The notes beneath the pieces were generated by a model that searched no databases, had not been told where the DNA came from, and saw nothing but the letters and a program-made list of their open reading frames with translations. 43,357 nucleotides of DNA, from IMG/VR virus record IMGVR_UViG_3300047443_000159, positions 1 to 43,357 of that record; one strand, 5' to 3'. The position numbers were made by a program, and so were the translations under genes. Numbering within the stretch: position 1 is the first letter of the stretch; every line of letters begins with the position of its first letter. This document shows, piece after piece, positions 1 to 8,689 of the stretch. Origin of the DNA: a virus.

Positions 1-51
1 ATCGCGACCCCGACGGCGAAGCAGTTCGCGCCGTACGTGGTCCTCACCTGA
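1..51 (+). CDS. 3' end of the virion protein encoded at 42694-43281 (duplicate copy)
   Basis: These bases encode the last 16 residues (ending FAPYVVLT, stop at 49-51) of the 195-residue protein read in full at 42694-43281. It is the same gene seen twice because of the terminal overlap, and it should be counted once. Confidence 0.95.
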   Translation: MATPTAKQFAPYVVLT

Positions 52-127
52 GAAGGGGACTGAACCATGCCACTGAGCAGCAGCCTGGGCGTGTCCCTGA
101 GCAGCACCCTCAGCAACGCGCTCGACC
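1..127. repeat. Exact terminal overlap, identical to 43231-43357
   Basis: The first 127 bases recur without change as the last 127. Joining them gives a 43,230-bp circle and restores the head-gene order without a break. The length of 127 matches a common largest k-mer of short-read assemblers, so this is most likely an assembly overlap of a circular or circularly permuted molecule. Confidence 0.97.
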
Positions 128-573
128 TGGCTACCGCGCGGGTGCCGCTGGCCTACAGCAAGAGCCTCGATCTGTCCTCCGGGACGGGCGCCAATCAGGC
201 AGACAAGATCTTCAGCGACACCCGCACCCTCGCGGCGTCCGCCACCGAAGACCTCGACCTGGCGGGCGTCCTGGTCGACGCGCTCGGCAGCACGCTGACG
301 TTCGCCCGGATCAAGGGTCTGCTGATCTGCCCGGCCGCCGCGAACACGAACAGCCTCATCGTCGGCAACGCGGCGAGCAACGGGTTCATCTCGTGGGTGG
401 GCGGTGCCACGCACACGGTCACCGTCCGGCCGGGCGGCCTGTTCGCGCTGTTCGCCCCGGACGCCACCGCGTACGCGGTCACGGCCGCTACGGCGGACCT
501 GCTGCACATCGCCAACGGCGGGGCCGGCACGTCGGTCACGTACGACATCGTCATCATCGGCGCCTCGGCGTAA
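67..573 (+). CDS. Putative small virion protein between capsid and connector genes
   Basis: A 168-residue protein rich in Ala, Thr, Ser and Gly with many short hydrophobic strands, which suggests a beta-rich fold. The N-terminus is Ser/Leu-rich. It starts 15 bases after the stop of the preceding gene, with AGAAGGGGA as ribosome site. It lies between the capsid/decoration genes and the head-tail connector genes, so a role in the virion (head decoration or fibre) is inferred. It shares style and neighbourhood with the 195-residue protein just upstream, and the two may form a pair. I do not recognise a named family. Confidence 0.7.
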   Translation: MPLSSSLGVSLSSTLSNALDLATARVPLAYSKSLDLSSGTGANQADKIFSDTRTLAASATEDLDLAGVLVDALGSTLTFARIKGLLICPAAANTNSLIVGNAASNGFISWVGGATHTVTVRPGGLFALFAPDATAYAVTAATADLLHIANGGAGTSVTYDIVIIGASA

Positions 574-590
574 GGGAGGGGTGCTGCCCG

Positions 591-1007
591 ATGGCGAGGA
601 TCTACGCGACATCGTCGGAGTACGTCACGTACACCGGGCAGGCCGCCCCGTCCGGCATCGACCAGCTGCTCGCCGAAGCGTCCCGGTTCCTGGAGTCCCG
701 GGCGTTCCGGCTGTGCTGGTACTACGCGGACGCCGGCACGGGCATGCCGACCAGCGCCGTTGTGCTGGGCGCGTTCCGCGATGCGGTGTGCGCTCAGGTC
801 AAGTGGTGGCGTGATGTGGGCGATTCGACGGGGGCGGCTGGCGTCGGCTGGGGCTCGGTCGAGATCGGCTCCGTCAAGCTCTCTCGGTCGGTGACGGCCG
901 TCAGTGGCGATGCGTCACCGGCCCGTCAGGTCGCCCCGCAGGCGATGGATGCGCTCATGAATCCGGACTTGACGCCGGACATCTTCGAGCTGGGGGCGGT
1001 GGCGTAG
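591..1007 (+). CDS. Head-tail connector (adaptor-like) protein
   Basis: 138 residues. The start at 591 is chosen because GGGAGGGG sits 8-17 bases upstream; an upstream extension of the frame to 393 would overlap the previous gene and has no ribosome site. The N-terminal half is helical (GIDQLLAEASRFLESRAF), as in gp6/gp15-like adaptor proteins that sit under the portal. It is the first of four short genes that match the usual order adaptor, stopper, tail-completion, tail terminator. The stop overlaps the next GTG start by one base (TAGTG). The family call rests on position, size and predicted helicity, not on a decisive motif. Confidence 0.65.
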   Translation: MARIYATSSEYVTYTGQAAPSGIDQLLAEASRFLESRAFRLCWYYADAGTGMPTSAVVLGAFRDAVCAQVKWWRDVGDSTGAAGVGWGSVEIGSVKLSRSVTAVSGDASPARQVAPQAMDALMNPDLTPDIFELGAVA

Positions 1008-1321
1008 TGGACCTCCCCGGCTGGCTCCTTCAGCACGAGGTTACGGTCGAGCCGTACGGGGGCGCGGGCGCGTACGGCGCCAGGTACGGGACGGCCGTTG
1101 CCGTGCCGTGCTTCCTCGACGAGAAGACCCGCATGGTCCGGGCGCCGAGCGGCGAGCAGGTCACCAGCAGCTCGACCGTCTATGCCGCGCTCGACACCGT
1201 GTGTCCGGCCCAGAGTCGGGTCACCCTCGCCGATGGCCGTCAGACGACCGTCATCGCCGCGCTCCGCCGCGACGGCGGCACCCTCGGCACCCCCAACCAC
1301 CTCGAAGTACAGCTCGTGTAG
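1007..1321 (+). CDS. Head closure (stopper-like) protein
   Basis: 104 residues with a GTG start sharing one base with the previous stop. The chain is rich in short beta strands (EVTVEPY, RVTLADGRQTTVIAAL, HLEVQLV), as expected for the SPP1 gp16-like stopper that closes the portal after packaging. It is the second of the four connector genes and has the usual length for the family. The assignment is by position and fold impression; a small beta-barrel virion protein of another type cannot be excluded. Confidence 0.6.
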   Translation: MDLPGWLLQHEVTVEPYGGAGAYGARYGTAVAVPCFLDEKTRMVRAPSGEQVTSSSTVYAALDTVCPAQSRVTLADGRQTTVIAALRRDGGTLGTPNHLEVQLV

Positions 1322-1330
1322 GGGGCCTCC

Positions 1331-1681
1331 ATGCCGCAGTACACCCGCTTCGAGTTCTCCGGCCACCGCCAGTGGACCACCCGAGGCCGGCGCCTCGCCT
1401 CCGAGGGGCTGCGGCGCGGCCTGGAGCACGTCCTCGCCGAGTCACGCAAGGAAGTCCCGCTCGACGAGGGGACGCTGGAGCGGTCGAGCTGGGTCGACGT
1501 GGACGGCCTGGAGGGCGCCGTCTCGTACGACACCGTCTACGCGGTCCGCCAGCATGAAGAACTCGACTGGCGGCACCTCCCCGGGCGCAAGGCGAAGTAC
1601 CTCGAAGACCCCATGATCCGGGAACGGGCCACTGTGCTCCGGTTGATGGCGGTCGGCCTGCGGAGGTGGCTGCGTGGCTGA
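1331..1681 (+). CDS. HK97 gp10-like neck/tail-completion protein
   Basis: 116 residues. The features EVPLDEGTLERS near residues 40-51 and the Tyr/His-rich end with GRKAKYLEDP are typical of the HK97 gp10-like/minor capsid 2 families, which join the head to the tail. A GGGGGCC ribosome site precedes the ATG. The 3' end overlaps the next start by 8 bases, indicating coupled translation in the connector operon. Length agrees with the family. Confidence 0.75.
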   Translation: MPQYTRFEFSGHRQWTTRGRRLASEGLRRGLEHVLAESRKEVPLDEGTLERSSWVDVDGLEGAVSYDTVYAVRQHEELDWRHLPGRKAKYLEDPMIRERATVLRLMAVGLRRWLRG

Positions 1682-2096
1682 CCTCCTCGACGGCCTCGCC
1701 CGGTGGCTGGACGCCGCTGGTCTGGCCGCGTACGACACCACCGGGACGGTCGGGGACCTCTTCATCGAGACCATGCCCGCCACGCCGGACGAGGCCATCG
1801 CGCTGACGCTGTACGGCGGGCCCGAGCCCGACTCGAAGTTGGGCTACGACGAGCCGAGCTTGCAGGTGCGCGGGCGCGGGGGCGCGGACCCGCGCGTGTC
1901 CCGCAGGCGCGTTGAGGCCATCCGCAACGAGCTGCACGGCCTCGGCCCGGTCACCCTGCCCGACGGCACGCTGCTGCTGTCCTGCATCTCCATCCAGGCC
2001 GTGCCCGCCTCCATGGGCGTCGACAGCACCGGCCGTCACGAGCACGTGTGCAACTTCCGCTTGGAAGTGCGGTCCCTGACCAAGCACCGCCAGTGA
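1674..2096 (+). CDS. Tail terminator-like protein (minor capsid 3 type)
   Basis: 140 residues. The long N-terminal helix, a beta hairpin with LTLYGGPEPD near residues 44-53, the phrase PSLQVRGRGG and helix VSRRRVEAIRNELHG match phage tail-terminator/minor capsid 3 proteins that cap the tail tube at the neck. It overlaps the previous gene by 8 bases and is followed by a hairpin and then the major tail protein, the normal order. It probably forms a ring on the last tail-tube hexamer. Confidence 0.7.
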   Translation: MADLLDGLARWLDAAGLAAYDTTGTVGDLFIETMPATPDEAIALTLYGGPEPDSKLGYDEPSLQVRGRGGADPRVSRRRVEAIRNELHGLGPVTLPDGTLLLSCISIQAVPASMGVDSTGRHEHVCNFRLEVRSLTKHRQ

Positions 2097-2112
2097 GCCC
2101 CCTGATCACCCA

Positions 2113-2133
2113 GCCCGCCGAAGCGGGCCTTTT
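2113..2133 (+). terminator. Hairpin with U-tract before the major tail protein gene
   Basis: GCCCGC (2113-2118) pairs with GCGGGC (2123-2128) across a CGAA loop and is followed by CTTTT, an intrinsic-terminator shape. It lies inside the structural operon between the connector genes and the major tail protein. It may terminate only partly, or act as an mRNA 3' end or processing site. A similar stem lies before the scaffold gene at 40572. Confidence 0.7.
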
Positions 2134-2152
2134 GGCATACCTGAGGAGCACC

Positions 2153-2602
2153 ATGTCCGCCCAGAAGTACAACGCCCGCGACTGCATTTTCCAAGCCGAG
2201 GACCCGGACAACTCGGGTACCTGGGTGGAGATTCTCGGGATCGAGTCCTTCACCAAGAGCCACGACGAAGAGGTCACGGCGACCACCGACTTCAAGAGCC
2301 AGGGTCAGGCCGAGTCCCAGAAGATGGAGAACTCCAAGAGCCTCCAGCTGGAAGGCAAGCGCTTCAAGGACCCGACGACGGGCGCGGGTGACGCGGGGCA
2401 GGCCCTCGTCGAGACGCTGTCCGAGCGCCTCGGCAACGCCTCGCTGGGCCGCGTGCGGTTCGCGGCGCCGGGTGACACTACCTGGGAGGTGTGGACCGCC
2501 CACGTGAACCTGGGTGACCAGGGCGGCGGCAACAACGACAAGGTGTCGTGGTCCTGCACGTTCACCCGCTCCGGCGCGGCCACCACGGCGGCCCGCTCAT
2601 GA
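2153..2602 (+). CDS. Major tail (tube) protein
   Basis: 149 residues. The start at 2153 has GAGGAG six bases upstream; the frame is open further upstream but without a ribosome site and over the terminator hairpin. The beta-rich chain with TWVEILGIESFTKSHDEE at the N-terminus, EGKRFKDP in the middle and VSWSCTFTRSG at the C-terminus fits siphovirus tail-tube proteins. It lies directly before the frameshifting tail chaperones and the tape measure, the conserved position of the tube gene. The 3' end overlaps the next gene as ATGA. Confidence 0.85.
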   Translation: MSAQKYNARDCIFQAEDPDNSGTWVEILGIESFTKSHDEEVTATTDFKSQGQAESQKMENSKSLQLEGKRFKDPTTGAGDAGQALVETLSERLGNASLGRVRFAAPGDTTWEVWTAHVNLGDQGGGNNDKVSWSCTFTRSGAATTAARS

Positions 2603-3069
2603 CCGCCCGCAAGAGCACCGAGTCCGAGTCGTTCGACGCGTTCTGGGCTGAGGTGCGCGGCCGGAAGACGACCACCATCTGCGGCGTCACCGTGGCCGTG
2701 CCCAACGACATCCCGTTCGGCTTCCGCGAACGCATGGACGACCTCAGGGACTCCGAGAGCCAGGAGGACGCCTCGGAGCTGGTCGCGATGTTCTTCGGCG
2801 ACGGCGTCATGCAGCAGTGGCAGGCGGCTGGGATCGGCTACTACCAGCTGCTGACCATCCTCACCTGGGGCATGGCGCAGGCCACCGGCCAGGACATGTC
2901 GTTCGCCGAGGCGTACGAGGCCGTGACCAGCGCGGACATCGGGGGAAAAGCCCCGAACCGGGCCGCGAGGAGAGCCGCACCGAAAGAGCGGTCCGCCGCT
3001 GGTGGTGGGCCGTCGAAGCGGACTTCCAGCGCGAGTACCACCTCGGGCCGCAAGACATCGCGCGCCTGA
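2599..3069 (+). CDS. Tail assembly chaperone, short (G-like) form
   Basis: 156 residues from the ATG that overlaps the previous stop. It is largely helical with an acidic middle (RMDDLRDSESQEDASELVAMF) and ends in a basic, Ser-rich tail. It lies between the tube and tape-measure genes. Like lambda gpG it would bind the tape measure and recruit tube subunits in the cytoplasm. A slippery GGGAAAA at 2943-2949 lets some ribosomes shift to -1 and make the longer form. The region after the slip is the only part unique to this form. Confidence 0.85.
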   Translation: MTARKSTESESFDAFWAEVRGRKTTTICGVTVAVPNDIPFGFRERMDDLRDSESQEDASELVAMFFGDGVMQQWQAAGIGYYQLLTILTWGMAQATGQDMSFAEAYEAVTSADIGGKAPNRAARRAAPKERSAAGGGPSKRTSSASTTSGRKTSRA

Positions 3070-3194
3070 CGACCCGCCGCTTCTGGAACCTCCTCAACGG
3101 CCTCTCCGCCAAGGCGATATTCCGCGCGGTCGCCGGTGACGAGCTGCTCATCGTCGATGACCCCGACCAGATCCGGGCCGCCCTGCGGTCCTGA
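2599..3194 (+). CDS. Tail assembly chaperone, long (GT-like) frameshift product
   Basis: Joined product 2599-2949 plus 2949-3194: 117 codons in the first frame, a -1 slip on GGGAAAA, then 81 codons ending at the TGA at 3192-3194, about 198 residues. The extension begins SPEPGREESRT and contains REYHLGPQDIARL and ALRS, with the helical look of the second chaperone domain in actinophages. It has no start site of its own with a good ribosome site at the junction, so expression depends on the shift. The tape-measure gene follows 26 bases later. Confidence 0.82.
2943..2949 (+). promoter_or_regulatory. -1 ribosomal frameshift site GGGAAAA
   Basis: In the reading frame of the chaperone the codons are GGG GGA AAA GCC, giving the slippery heptamer G GGA AAA. 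A -1 slip re-pairs both tRNAs fully and enters exactly the frame that is open to 3194. Confidence 0.88.
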
Positions 3195-3220
3195 CCAAGC
3201 ACCGGACGGGGGCGGGCACG

Positions 3221-6200
3221 ATGGCGCTCACGATCGGCCGCCTGGTCGGCTTCATCGACGCCGACGACCGAGGCATGCGGCGCGGCCTGACCGACGCCGA
3301 ACTCCGGATGCGCGGCCTCCAGCGCCACATGGACGGCCGCCTCCGCGACCTGCGCGGCAGGTTCGTCTCCGAGTCCGAGGCGATGGGCCGGGCCCTGGGC
3401 GACCGCATCGGCGGCGGCGGGGACCGGGCCAACCTCTCGCTCGGTCGGATCGTCAAGCAAGCTGCTGGCCTGGCCGGTGTGGCGGGCAAGGTCGGGATGA
3501 TCGCGGCCAAGATCGGCGGCGCCGTACCTCTGGCGGCCGGCCTCGCGGCGGCGCTGGCGGACATCCTCCCCGCGGCTGGGATCGCCGCCACCGGTGTCCT
3601 CGCGGTCGTCTCGGCGACAGCCGCACTGAAGATCGGTATGTCGGGCGTTAGTGACGCGATCACGGCGGCATTCGACCCGAAGAAGGCGAAGCTCCTCGAT
3701 GACGCGCTGAAGCGGCTCAGTCCGAACGCCCGCGCCTTCGTCGTCGCGCTGTCCGGCCTCAAGCCCCAGCTCGACGCCATCAAGCGGACCGTCCAGGACC
3801 AGCTGTTCCAGGGCCTCGACGATCAGCTGAAGACCACCGCCACGAGCACCCTGCCGGTCTTCCAACAGCAGCTACAGCTTTCCGCCGGCGCCCTCAACCT
3901 CATGGCCCGTGGGGTCGCGGACGCGGCACGCGACCTCGCCGACTCCGGCACCCTCGGCGAGGCGCTGTCGTCCGCGAACGCGGGCCTGGTCAACCTGTCC
4001 GGGGCTCCGGGCCTGGTGGTGCAGGCGCTCGGTCAGATCGGCGCGGCTGCTGGCCCGTCCTTCGACCGGCTCACGGCCGCCGGCGGGGACGCGCTCGACA
4101 GGCTGTCCGGCAAGCTCGACAAGGCCTTCAAGTCCGGGGCGCTCCAGGACGCGATCGAGACCGCCATTGGTCTCGTCGGCGACCTGGTCGATGTCGCGGG
4201 GAACGTCGGCAGCATCCTGGCCGACGTCTTCAAGGCCGCGCAGGTGTCCGGCGGGGGCTTCATCGGCACCCTCAAGACCGTCTCGGGCGCCCTGGCCGAC
4301 GTCTTCGGCAACCCCGGCGTGCAGGCCGGGTTGCAGGCGCTGTTCGGCACGATGGCCCAGCTCGCGACGACCGTGGCGCCGCTACTGGCCGAGGCCGTGA
4401 CGCAGCTGGGTCCGGTGCTGGACGCCCTCGGCGCGCCGGTGCAGGTCCTGATCGGCGCCCTGGGCGACGCCCTGGAGCCGATCATCAAGGCACTGGGGCC
4501 GGTACTCGTCGACGCGGCGGCGGCGATCGGCCAGCTGGTCGTATCGGCCGCGCCGCTGCTGCCGGTCATCGGCAAGCTCGTGGCCTCCCTGCTACCGCCC
4601 CTGAGCCCGCTCCTGGACACCCTCGCCGGGGTCTTCCTCCAGCTGGAGCCGGTGGTCCAACAGGTCGCGGACGCCCTCGGGACCGGCGGTCTCCAGCCGG
4701 TGATCACCGGACTGGGCGACATCCTCAGCCAGTTCGTCACGTCGTATGCGGCGATGTTCCTGGACGTCCTGGAGCAGCTGCTCCCGGTCATCCCGCAGCT
4801 GGTCCCCGTGGTCCTGCAACTGGCCTCGTCCTTGGGCGAGATCCTGTCCGCGCTGGCCCCGCTGCTGCCGCAGATCACGATGCTCGGCACGCAGATGGTC
4901 ACTCAGCTGCTGCCCGCGATCATTCCGCTGATCCCGCCACTCCTCCAGTTCGCGACAGTCCTGCTGCGGATCGCCACGCGGGTGATCACAGGCGTGGTCA
5001 TCCCCGCGCTCTCCGGCCTGGTCGGCTTCCTGGCAGGCCTGCGGGGCAAGCTGTCGCCCGCGATCGACGCCGTAACGTGGCTGACCAAGGGCATCGCCCA
5101 CGTCTTCGAGTGGCTCTACGACCACCTCGTCGGGCACAGCGTCATCCCCGACCTGGTCCGCGAGATCGTCCGCTGGTTCGCCAGCCTCCCAGGCAAGGCC
5201 GCCGCCGCGCTGGCGTCGCTGGGCTCGAAGATCTCCGGCAAGGCGCGCGAGGCCGGGGCCGCGCTGGTGCGCGTGGTGCGGGAGAAGCTGTCCGACACGG
5301 TCACCTGGCTCAAGGGCCTCCCGAAGCGGGCACAGTCCGCGCTCGGGGGCCTCGGTAGCACCCTGGTGGCCGCCGGGCGGTCGCTGATCTCCGGCCTCAT
5401 CAAGGGCATCACCTCCAAGATCAGCTCGGTGAAGTCGACGCTTACCGGCCTCACCGACAAGATCAAGGAATGGAAGGGGCCCGCCAAGAAGGACGCCTCG
5501 CTGCTGACCCCGGCGGGCAAGCTGCTCATCAAGGGCCTCATCGCGGGCATCGACGCGAGCACGGCCTCGCTCAAGTCCAAGCTGGCCCGGGTCACGGCAC
5601 TCATCGAGCGCGCCATGACCATCAACAAGTCCAACTCGCACAAGGTGTCCGGGCTGTCCGCCTTGGCCAGCCTGGTCGACAAAGACAACAAGGTGCTCCT
5701 CAAGCTGGCCGCAGCCCGGGACACGGTGGCCGCGAAGCTGAAGACCGCTCAGGCCAAGCTCGACGACCTGAAGAAGGCGTTCGCATCCGAGGCGGCATCG
5801 GTCAGCGCCACGATCATGGACAGCTTCGACATCACCCGGGGCGGCGCCTCGACCAACACCGTCGACGCCATCACCGTCAGCCTCCAACGCGCGCTCAACC
5901 AGGCGAAGACCTTCGCGGCGAACCTGGCCGCACTGAAGAAGAAGGGCCTCAGCTCCGACCTGATTCAGCAGATCGGTGAGGAGGGTGTGTCGGGCGGGGG
6001 CGCGACGGCGCAGGCGCTCGCGGGCGCGAATGCCTGGCAAATCCTGAAGGTCAACACCCTTCAGAAGCAGCTCAAGAAGGTGGCCGACAAGACCGGCACC
6101 ACGGTGGCCAGCTCCATGTACTCCTCCGGCATCCAGGCCGCTCAGGGCATCGTCGACGGCCTGAAGAAGAAGGAGAAGGACATCACCGACGCCATGACGA

Positions 6201-6574
6201 AGATCGCTAAGGCCATCGTCAAGGCGCTCAAGAAAGAGTTGGACATGCACTCGCCGTCGAGGAAGTTGCACAAGCTGTCCTCGCTGGCCGCGCAGGGCAT
6301 GGCCAACGGCTTCGACGCGATGCGCGGCAAGGTCGCCTCGGCCGCCGGCAGGACTGCTCAGGCCGCCCTCGACGCGGCGGGGGCCGCGTCCTCCGCCTTC
6401 AGCCCCGCCGCGCCTGCCTTCGCGGGGGCCGCCGGGGCAGGGACGGGCCGTACGGGCAACAACTACAGCACCACCAACGTGTACAACCTCCAGCACCGAG
6501 CAATCACCGTGCAGGAGCTAGGGGTGCTCCAGCGCCGCCAGGACGCCGCAGCGCGGGTGGGGAGGCCACGGTAG
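3221..6574 (+). CDS. Tail tape measure protein
   Basis: 1117 residues, the longest gene, directly after the chaperones. The N-terminus (residues 1-70) is helical and charged. Residues about 83-145 form a long Ala/Gly hydrophobic stretch, followed by repeated amphipathic Leu/Val/Ala segments to about residue 600. After that come coiled-coil segments and, near the C-terminus, MHSPSRKLHKL, a motif often found close to the end of tape measures. It sets tail length and passes through the membrane at DNA entry. At about 1.5 angstrom per residue it would give a tail of roughly 170 nm. The stop is followed at once by the next ATG. Confidence 0.93.
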   Translation: MALTIGRLVGFIDADDRGMRRGLTDAELRMRGLQRHMDGRLRDLRGRFVSESEAMGRALGDRIGGGGDRANLSLGRIVKQAAGLAGVAGKVGMIAAKIGGAVPLAAGLAAALADILPAAGIAATGVLAVVSATAALKIGMSGVSDAITAAFDPKKAKLLDDALKRLSPNARAFVVALSGLKPQLDAIKRTVQDQLFQGLDDQLKTTATSTLPVFQQQLQLSAGALNLMARGVADAARDLADSGTLGEALSSANAGLVNLSGAPGLVVQALGQIGAAAGPSFDRLTAAGGDALDRLSGKLDKAFKSGALQDAIETAIGLVGDLVDVAGNVGSILADVFKAAQVSGGGFIGTLKTVSGALADVFGNPGVQAGLQALFGTMAQLATTVAPLLAEAVTQLGPVLDALGAPVQVLIGALGDALEPIIKALGPVLVDAAAAIGQLVVSAAPLLPVIGKLVASLLPPLSPLLDTLAGVFLQLEPVVQQVADALGTGGLQPVITGLGDILSQFVTSYAAMFLDVLEQLLPVIPQLVPVVLQLASSLGEILSALAPLLPQITMLGTQMVTQLLPAIIPLIPPLLQFATVLLRIATRVITGVVIPALSGLVGFLAGLRGKLSPAIDAVTWLTKGIAHVFEWLYDHLVGHSVIPDLVREIVRWFASLPGKAAAALASLGSKISGKAREAGAALVRVVREKLSDTVTWLKGLPKRAQSALGGLGSTLVAAGRSLISGLIKGITSKISSVKSTLTGLTDKIKEWKGPAKKDASLLTPAGKLLIKGLIAGIDASTASLKSKLARVTALIERAMTINKSNSHKVSGLSALASLVDKDNKVLLKLAAARDTVAAKLKTAQAKLDDLKKAFASEAASVSATIMDSFDITRGGASTNTVDAITVSLQRALNQAKTFAANLAALKKKGLSSDLIQQIGEEGVSGGGATAQALAGANAWQILKVNTLQKQLKKVADKTGTTVASSMYSSGIQAAQGIVDGLKKKEKDITDAMTKIAKAIVKALKKELDMHSPSRKLHKLSSLAAQGMANGFDAMRGKVASAAGRTAQAALDAAGAASSAFSPAAPAFAGAAGAGTGRTGNNYSTTNVYNLQHRAITVQELGVLQRRQDAAARVGRPR

Positions 6575-7522
6575 ATGCCCATCATCACCCCGGCCACAGT
6601 GGTCGAGCAGCCGACGACCGACCTGCCGGAGATCGGCTCCGCCAGCGCCACCTACTACGACCCGGTAGGTGGCGTCTGGCCGCTCACGGACCGGCCGCGC
6701 GGATTCTTCACCCTCGCCGAGGGCGTGTCCGGGCTGGGGGCCGCACCGATCGCGCTCACGACGGACGACTACCCGCGCGGCGGCTCCCGCCTGCGGCACG
6801 TCCAGCCGCTGAGCCGGTCGATCGTGTGGCCCCTGCACGTCTGGGGCGACACGCACACCGAGTTCATCACGCGATGGCGCGCGCTCGCGAGGGCGTTCAC
6901 GCGCACCTCGCGGGATGGGCCGGGGACGCTGGAGATCGCCCGCCCGGATGGCACCAGCCGCCAGATCTCCGTGCACTATCAGGAGGGTTTCGAGGGTCAG
7001 GGGCGGTCGACGACGGGCCGGATCTGGGACGTCGCTGTCCTCACGCTGTACTGCGAGGACCCGTACTGGGTCGACCCGGTGGCACGGATGGTGCACCGCT
7101 CCTACGACGATGGCGTGGACTTCCTCGACCCGTTCCCGTCCGTCTCCTCCTCCCAAGTGTTGGGGGCGACCACGGTCACCAATCCCGGCGACGTCGTCGT
7201 CTGGCCGGAGTGGACCATCACCGGCCCCGCCAGCCTGGTGACGTTCACCCGCGACGACACCGGAGAGGAGTTCGTCCTCGACCCGGACGCGACCGCGATC
7301 GGCCACGGCGCCCTGCTCGCCGGAGAGCAGGTCACCATCACCACCGACCCGCCCAGGGTGCGCTACGAGGACGGCTCCAACTGGGTCGGAGGCCTCAACT
7401 GGCCCGGCGCCGTGCTGTGGGGGTTGGCCCCGGGGGACAACGGCGTCTCCTTCCAGCTCGACGGCTCGTCGACGGGCTCGGCCGTGGACATGACGTTCCA
7501 TCCCCGCTACGAGACTGCCTGA
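6575..7522 (+). CDS. Distal tail protein (Dit-like)
   Basis: 315 residues, starting at the base after the tape-measure stop. The N-terminal two thirds resemble a siphovirus Dit domain (RSIVWPLHVWGDTHTEFI, GTLEIARPDG, LTLYCEDPYWVDP), followed by a beta-sandwich half (TVTNPGDVVVWPEWTI, GEEFVLDP) like a galectin-type insertion. Dit forms the ring that joins the tube to the tail tip. Position directly after the tape measure and before the hub protein supports the call. Confidence 0.82.
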   Translation: MPIITPATVVEQPTTDLPEIGSASATYYDPVGGVWPLTDRPRGFFTLAEGVSGLGAAPIALTTDDYPRGGSRLRHVQPLSRSIVWPLHVWGDTHTEFITRWRALARAFTRTSRDGPGTLEIARPDGTSRQISVHYQEGFEGQGRSTTGRIWDVAVLTLYCEDPYWVDPVARMVHRSYDDGVDFLDPFPSVSSSQVLGATTVTNPGDVVVWPEWTITGPASLVTFTRDDTGEEFVLDPDATAIGHGALLAGEQVTITTDPPRVRYEDGSNWVGGLNWPGAVLWGLAPGDNGVSFQLDGSSTGSAVDMTFHPRYETA

Positions 7523-7529
7523 GGGAGCC

Positions 7530-8687
7530 ATGGCTATCCAGCTCCTCATCACCGACCAGGCCCTCACCGTCCAAGGCGACCCGCTCTCGAACTGGACCTC
7601 GTTGGACTGCACTCTGAAGTTCAACGAGCCCGCCTCCGGATCGGTGGACCTGCCTGCCACGCCCGACGTCATGGCCCAACTCCAGCCCGGCAACCGCCTC
7701 GTCGTCATCCGCGACGGCGACGTCTGGTGCGCCGGCCCCCTGGAGATCCCGCAGGACTACTCATGGGCGGTCACCGGCGACAACGCCCCACCCGGCCGCG
7801 TCACCGCCAACTTCAGCGACGACCTGGCCGTGGTCGCCGGATACCTCACCTGGCCCGACCCCGCCTCCGTGTGGGCGTCCCAGCCGGAGACCTCCCGCCA
7901 GATCCTCACGACCAACGGCGAGACGATCCTGCGGACGCTGGTCAACGAGAACTGTGGGCCCGGCGCGATCACCGCCCGGCGCATCCCCGGCTTCGCGCTC
8001 GCCACGGCCGCCGGCGTCGGGACCACCACGAGCGTCAACACGCGTCTGGAGGCACTGCTCACGGCCTGCCGCAGGGTCGCCATCGACGCCGGCGGCCTCG
8101 GCTTCCGCACCCGCCAGACCAGCAGCGGCAGCGGCATCGAGTTCGAGGTGTACGAGCCCGCCGACCTGACCGCGAGCGCCCGCTTCTCCGCAGGCCTGGG
8201 CAACCTCCGCTCCCTCACCTACAAGCAGTCCGCGCCCACCGTCACGCACGCACTGGTCACGGGCACGGACGCGGCAGTGCCCCGCGCGTACGTCGAGGTC
8301 GCCGACACCGCCGCCGCATCCACCTGGTGGCGCGTAGAGCAGCTGGTCGACGCCTCCGCCGACGACGACCTCGCCGGAGAGCTGACACAGGAGGGCACGT
8401 CAGCGCTGGCGAGCGGCGCCGCCCCGGTCGAGCTGGCCACGGTCACCGTCGACACCGACGACCTGCGCGCCGGCGTCGACTACGGCCTCGGCGACAAGGT
8501 CACCATCGAGCTGCCCACCGGCCTGGAAGTCGCGGACCTGGTCCGCTCCATCAACCTGACCGCGACCCCGACCGGGGGCGAGTACGTCACCTCGGTGGTC
8601 GGCTCCCCCGACGCGACGACGGACACCGCCACGGTGCGCCTGATCCGAGACCTCGGCCGCCGTCTCGGCCGCCTGGAAGCGAGGTAA
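7530..8687 (+). CDS. Tail hub protein, Siphovirus Gp37-like (ReqiPepy6 type)
   Basis: 385 residues with GAGGGAG upstream of the ATG. Features of the Gp37-like tail family are LDCTLKFNEPASGSVDLPA, GNRLVVIRDGDVWCAGPLE, and late in the chain GLGDKVTIELPTGLEVADLV with VRLIRDLGRRLGRLEAR at the end. Such proteins form the tail-tip hub below Dit. Length and place (after Dit, before the receptor-binding genes) are usual. Ser/Thr-rich central strands may form an exposed domain. Confidence 0.82.
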   Translation: MAIQLLITDQALTVQGDPLSNWTSLDCTLKFNEPASGSVDLPATPDVMAQLQPGNRLVVIRDGDVWCAGPLEIPQDYSWAVTGDNAPPGRVTANFSDDLAVVAGYLTWPDPASVWASQPETSRQILTTNGETILRTLVNENCGPGAITARRIPGFALATAAGVGTTTSVNTRLEALLTACRRVAIDAGGLGFRTRQTSSGSGIEFEVYEPADLTASARFSAGLGNLRSLTYKQSAPTVTHALVTGTDAAVPRAYVEVADTAAASTWWRVEQLVDASADDDLAGELTQEGTSALASGAAPVELATVTVDTDDLRAGVDYGLGDKVTIELPTGLEVADLVRSINLTATPTGGEYVTSVVGSPDATTDTATVRLIRDLGRRLGRLEAR

Positions 8688-8689
8688 GC

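Noticed and set aside
3070-3194. Separate short gene for the second tail chaperone
   Set aside because: No start codon with a ribosome site exists at the junction and the -1 slippery site accounts for its expression.
4592-6496. 634-codon open frame on the minus strand opposite the tape measure
   Set aside because: Antisense shadow produced by high GC and codon bias; Gly/Arg/Asp-rich, no ribosome site, and the opposite strand encodes a clear tape measure.
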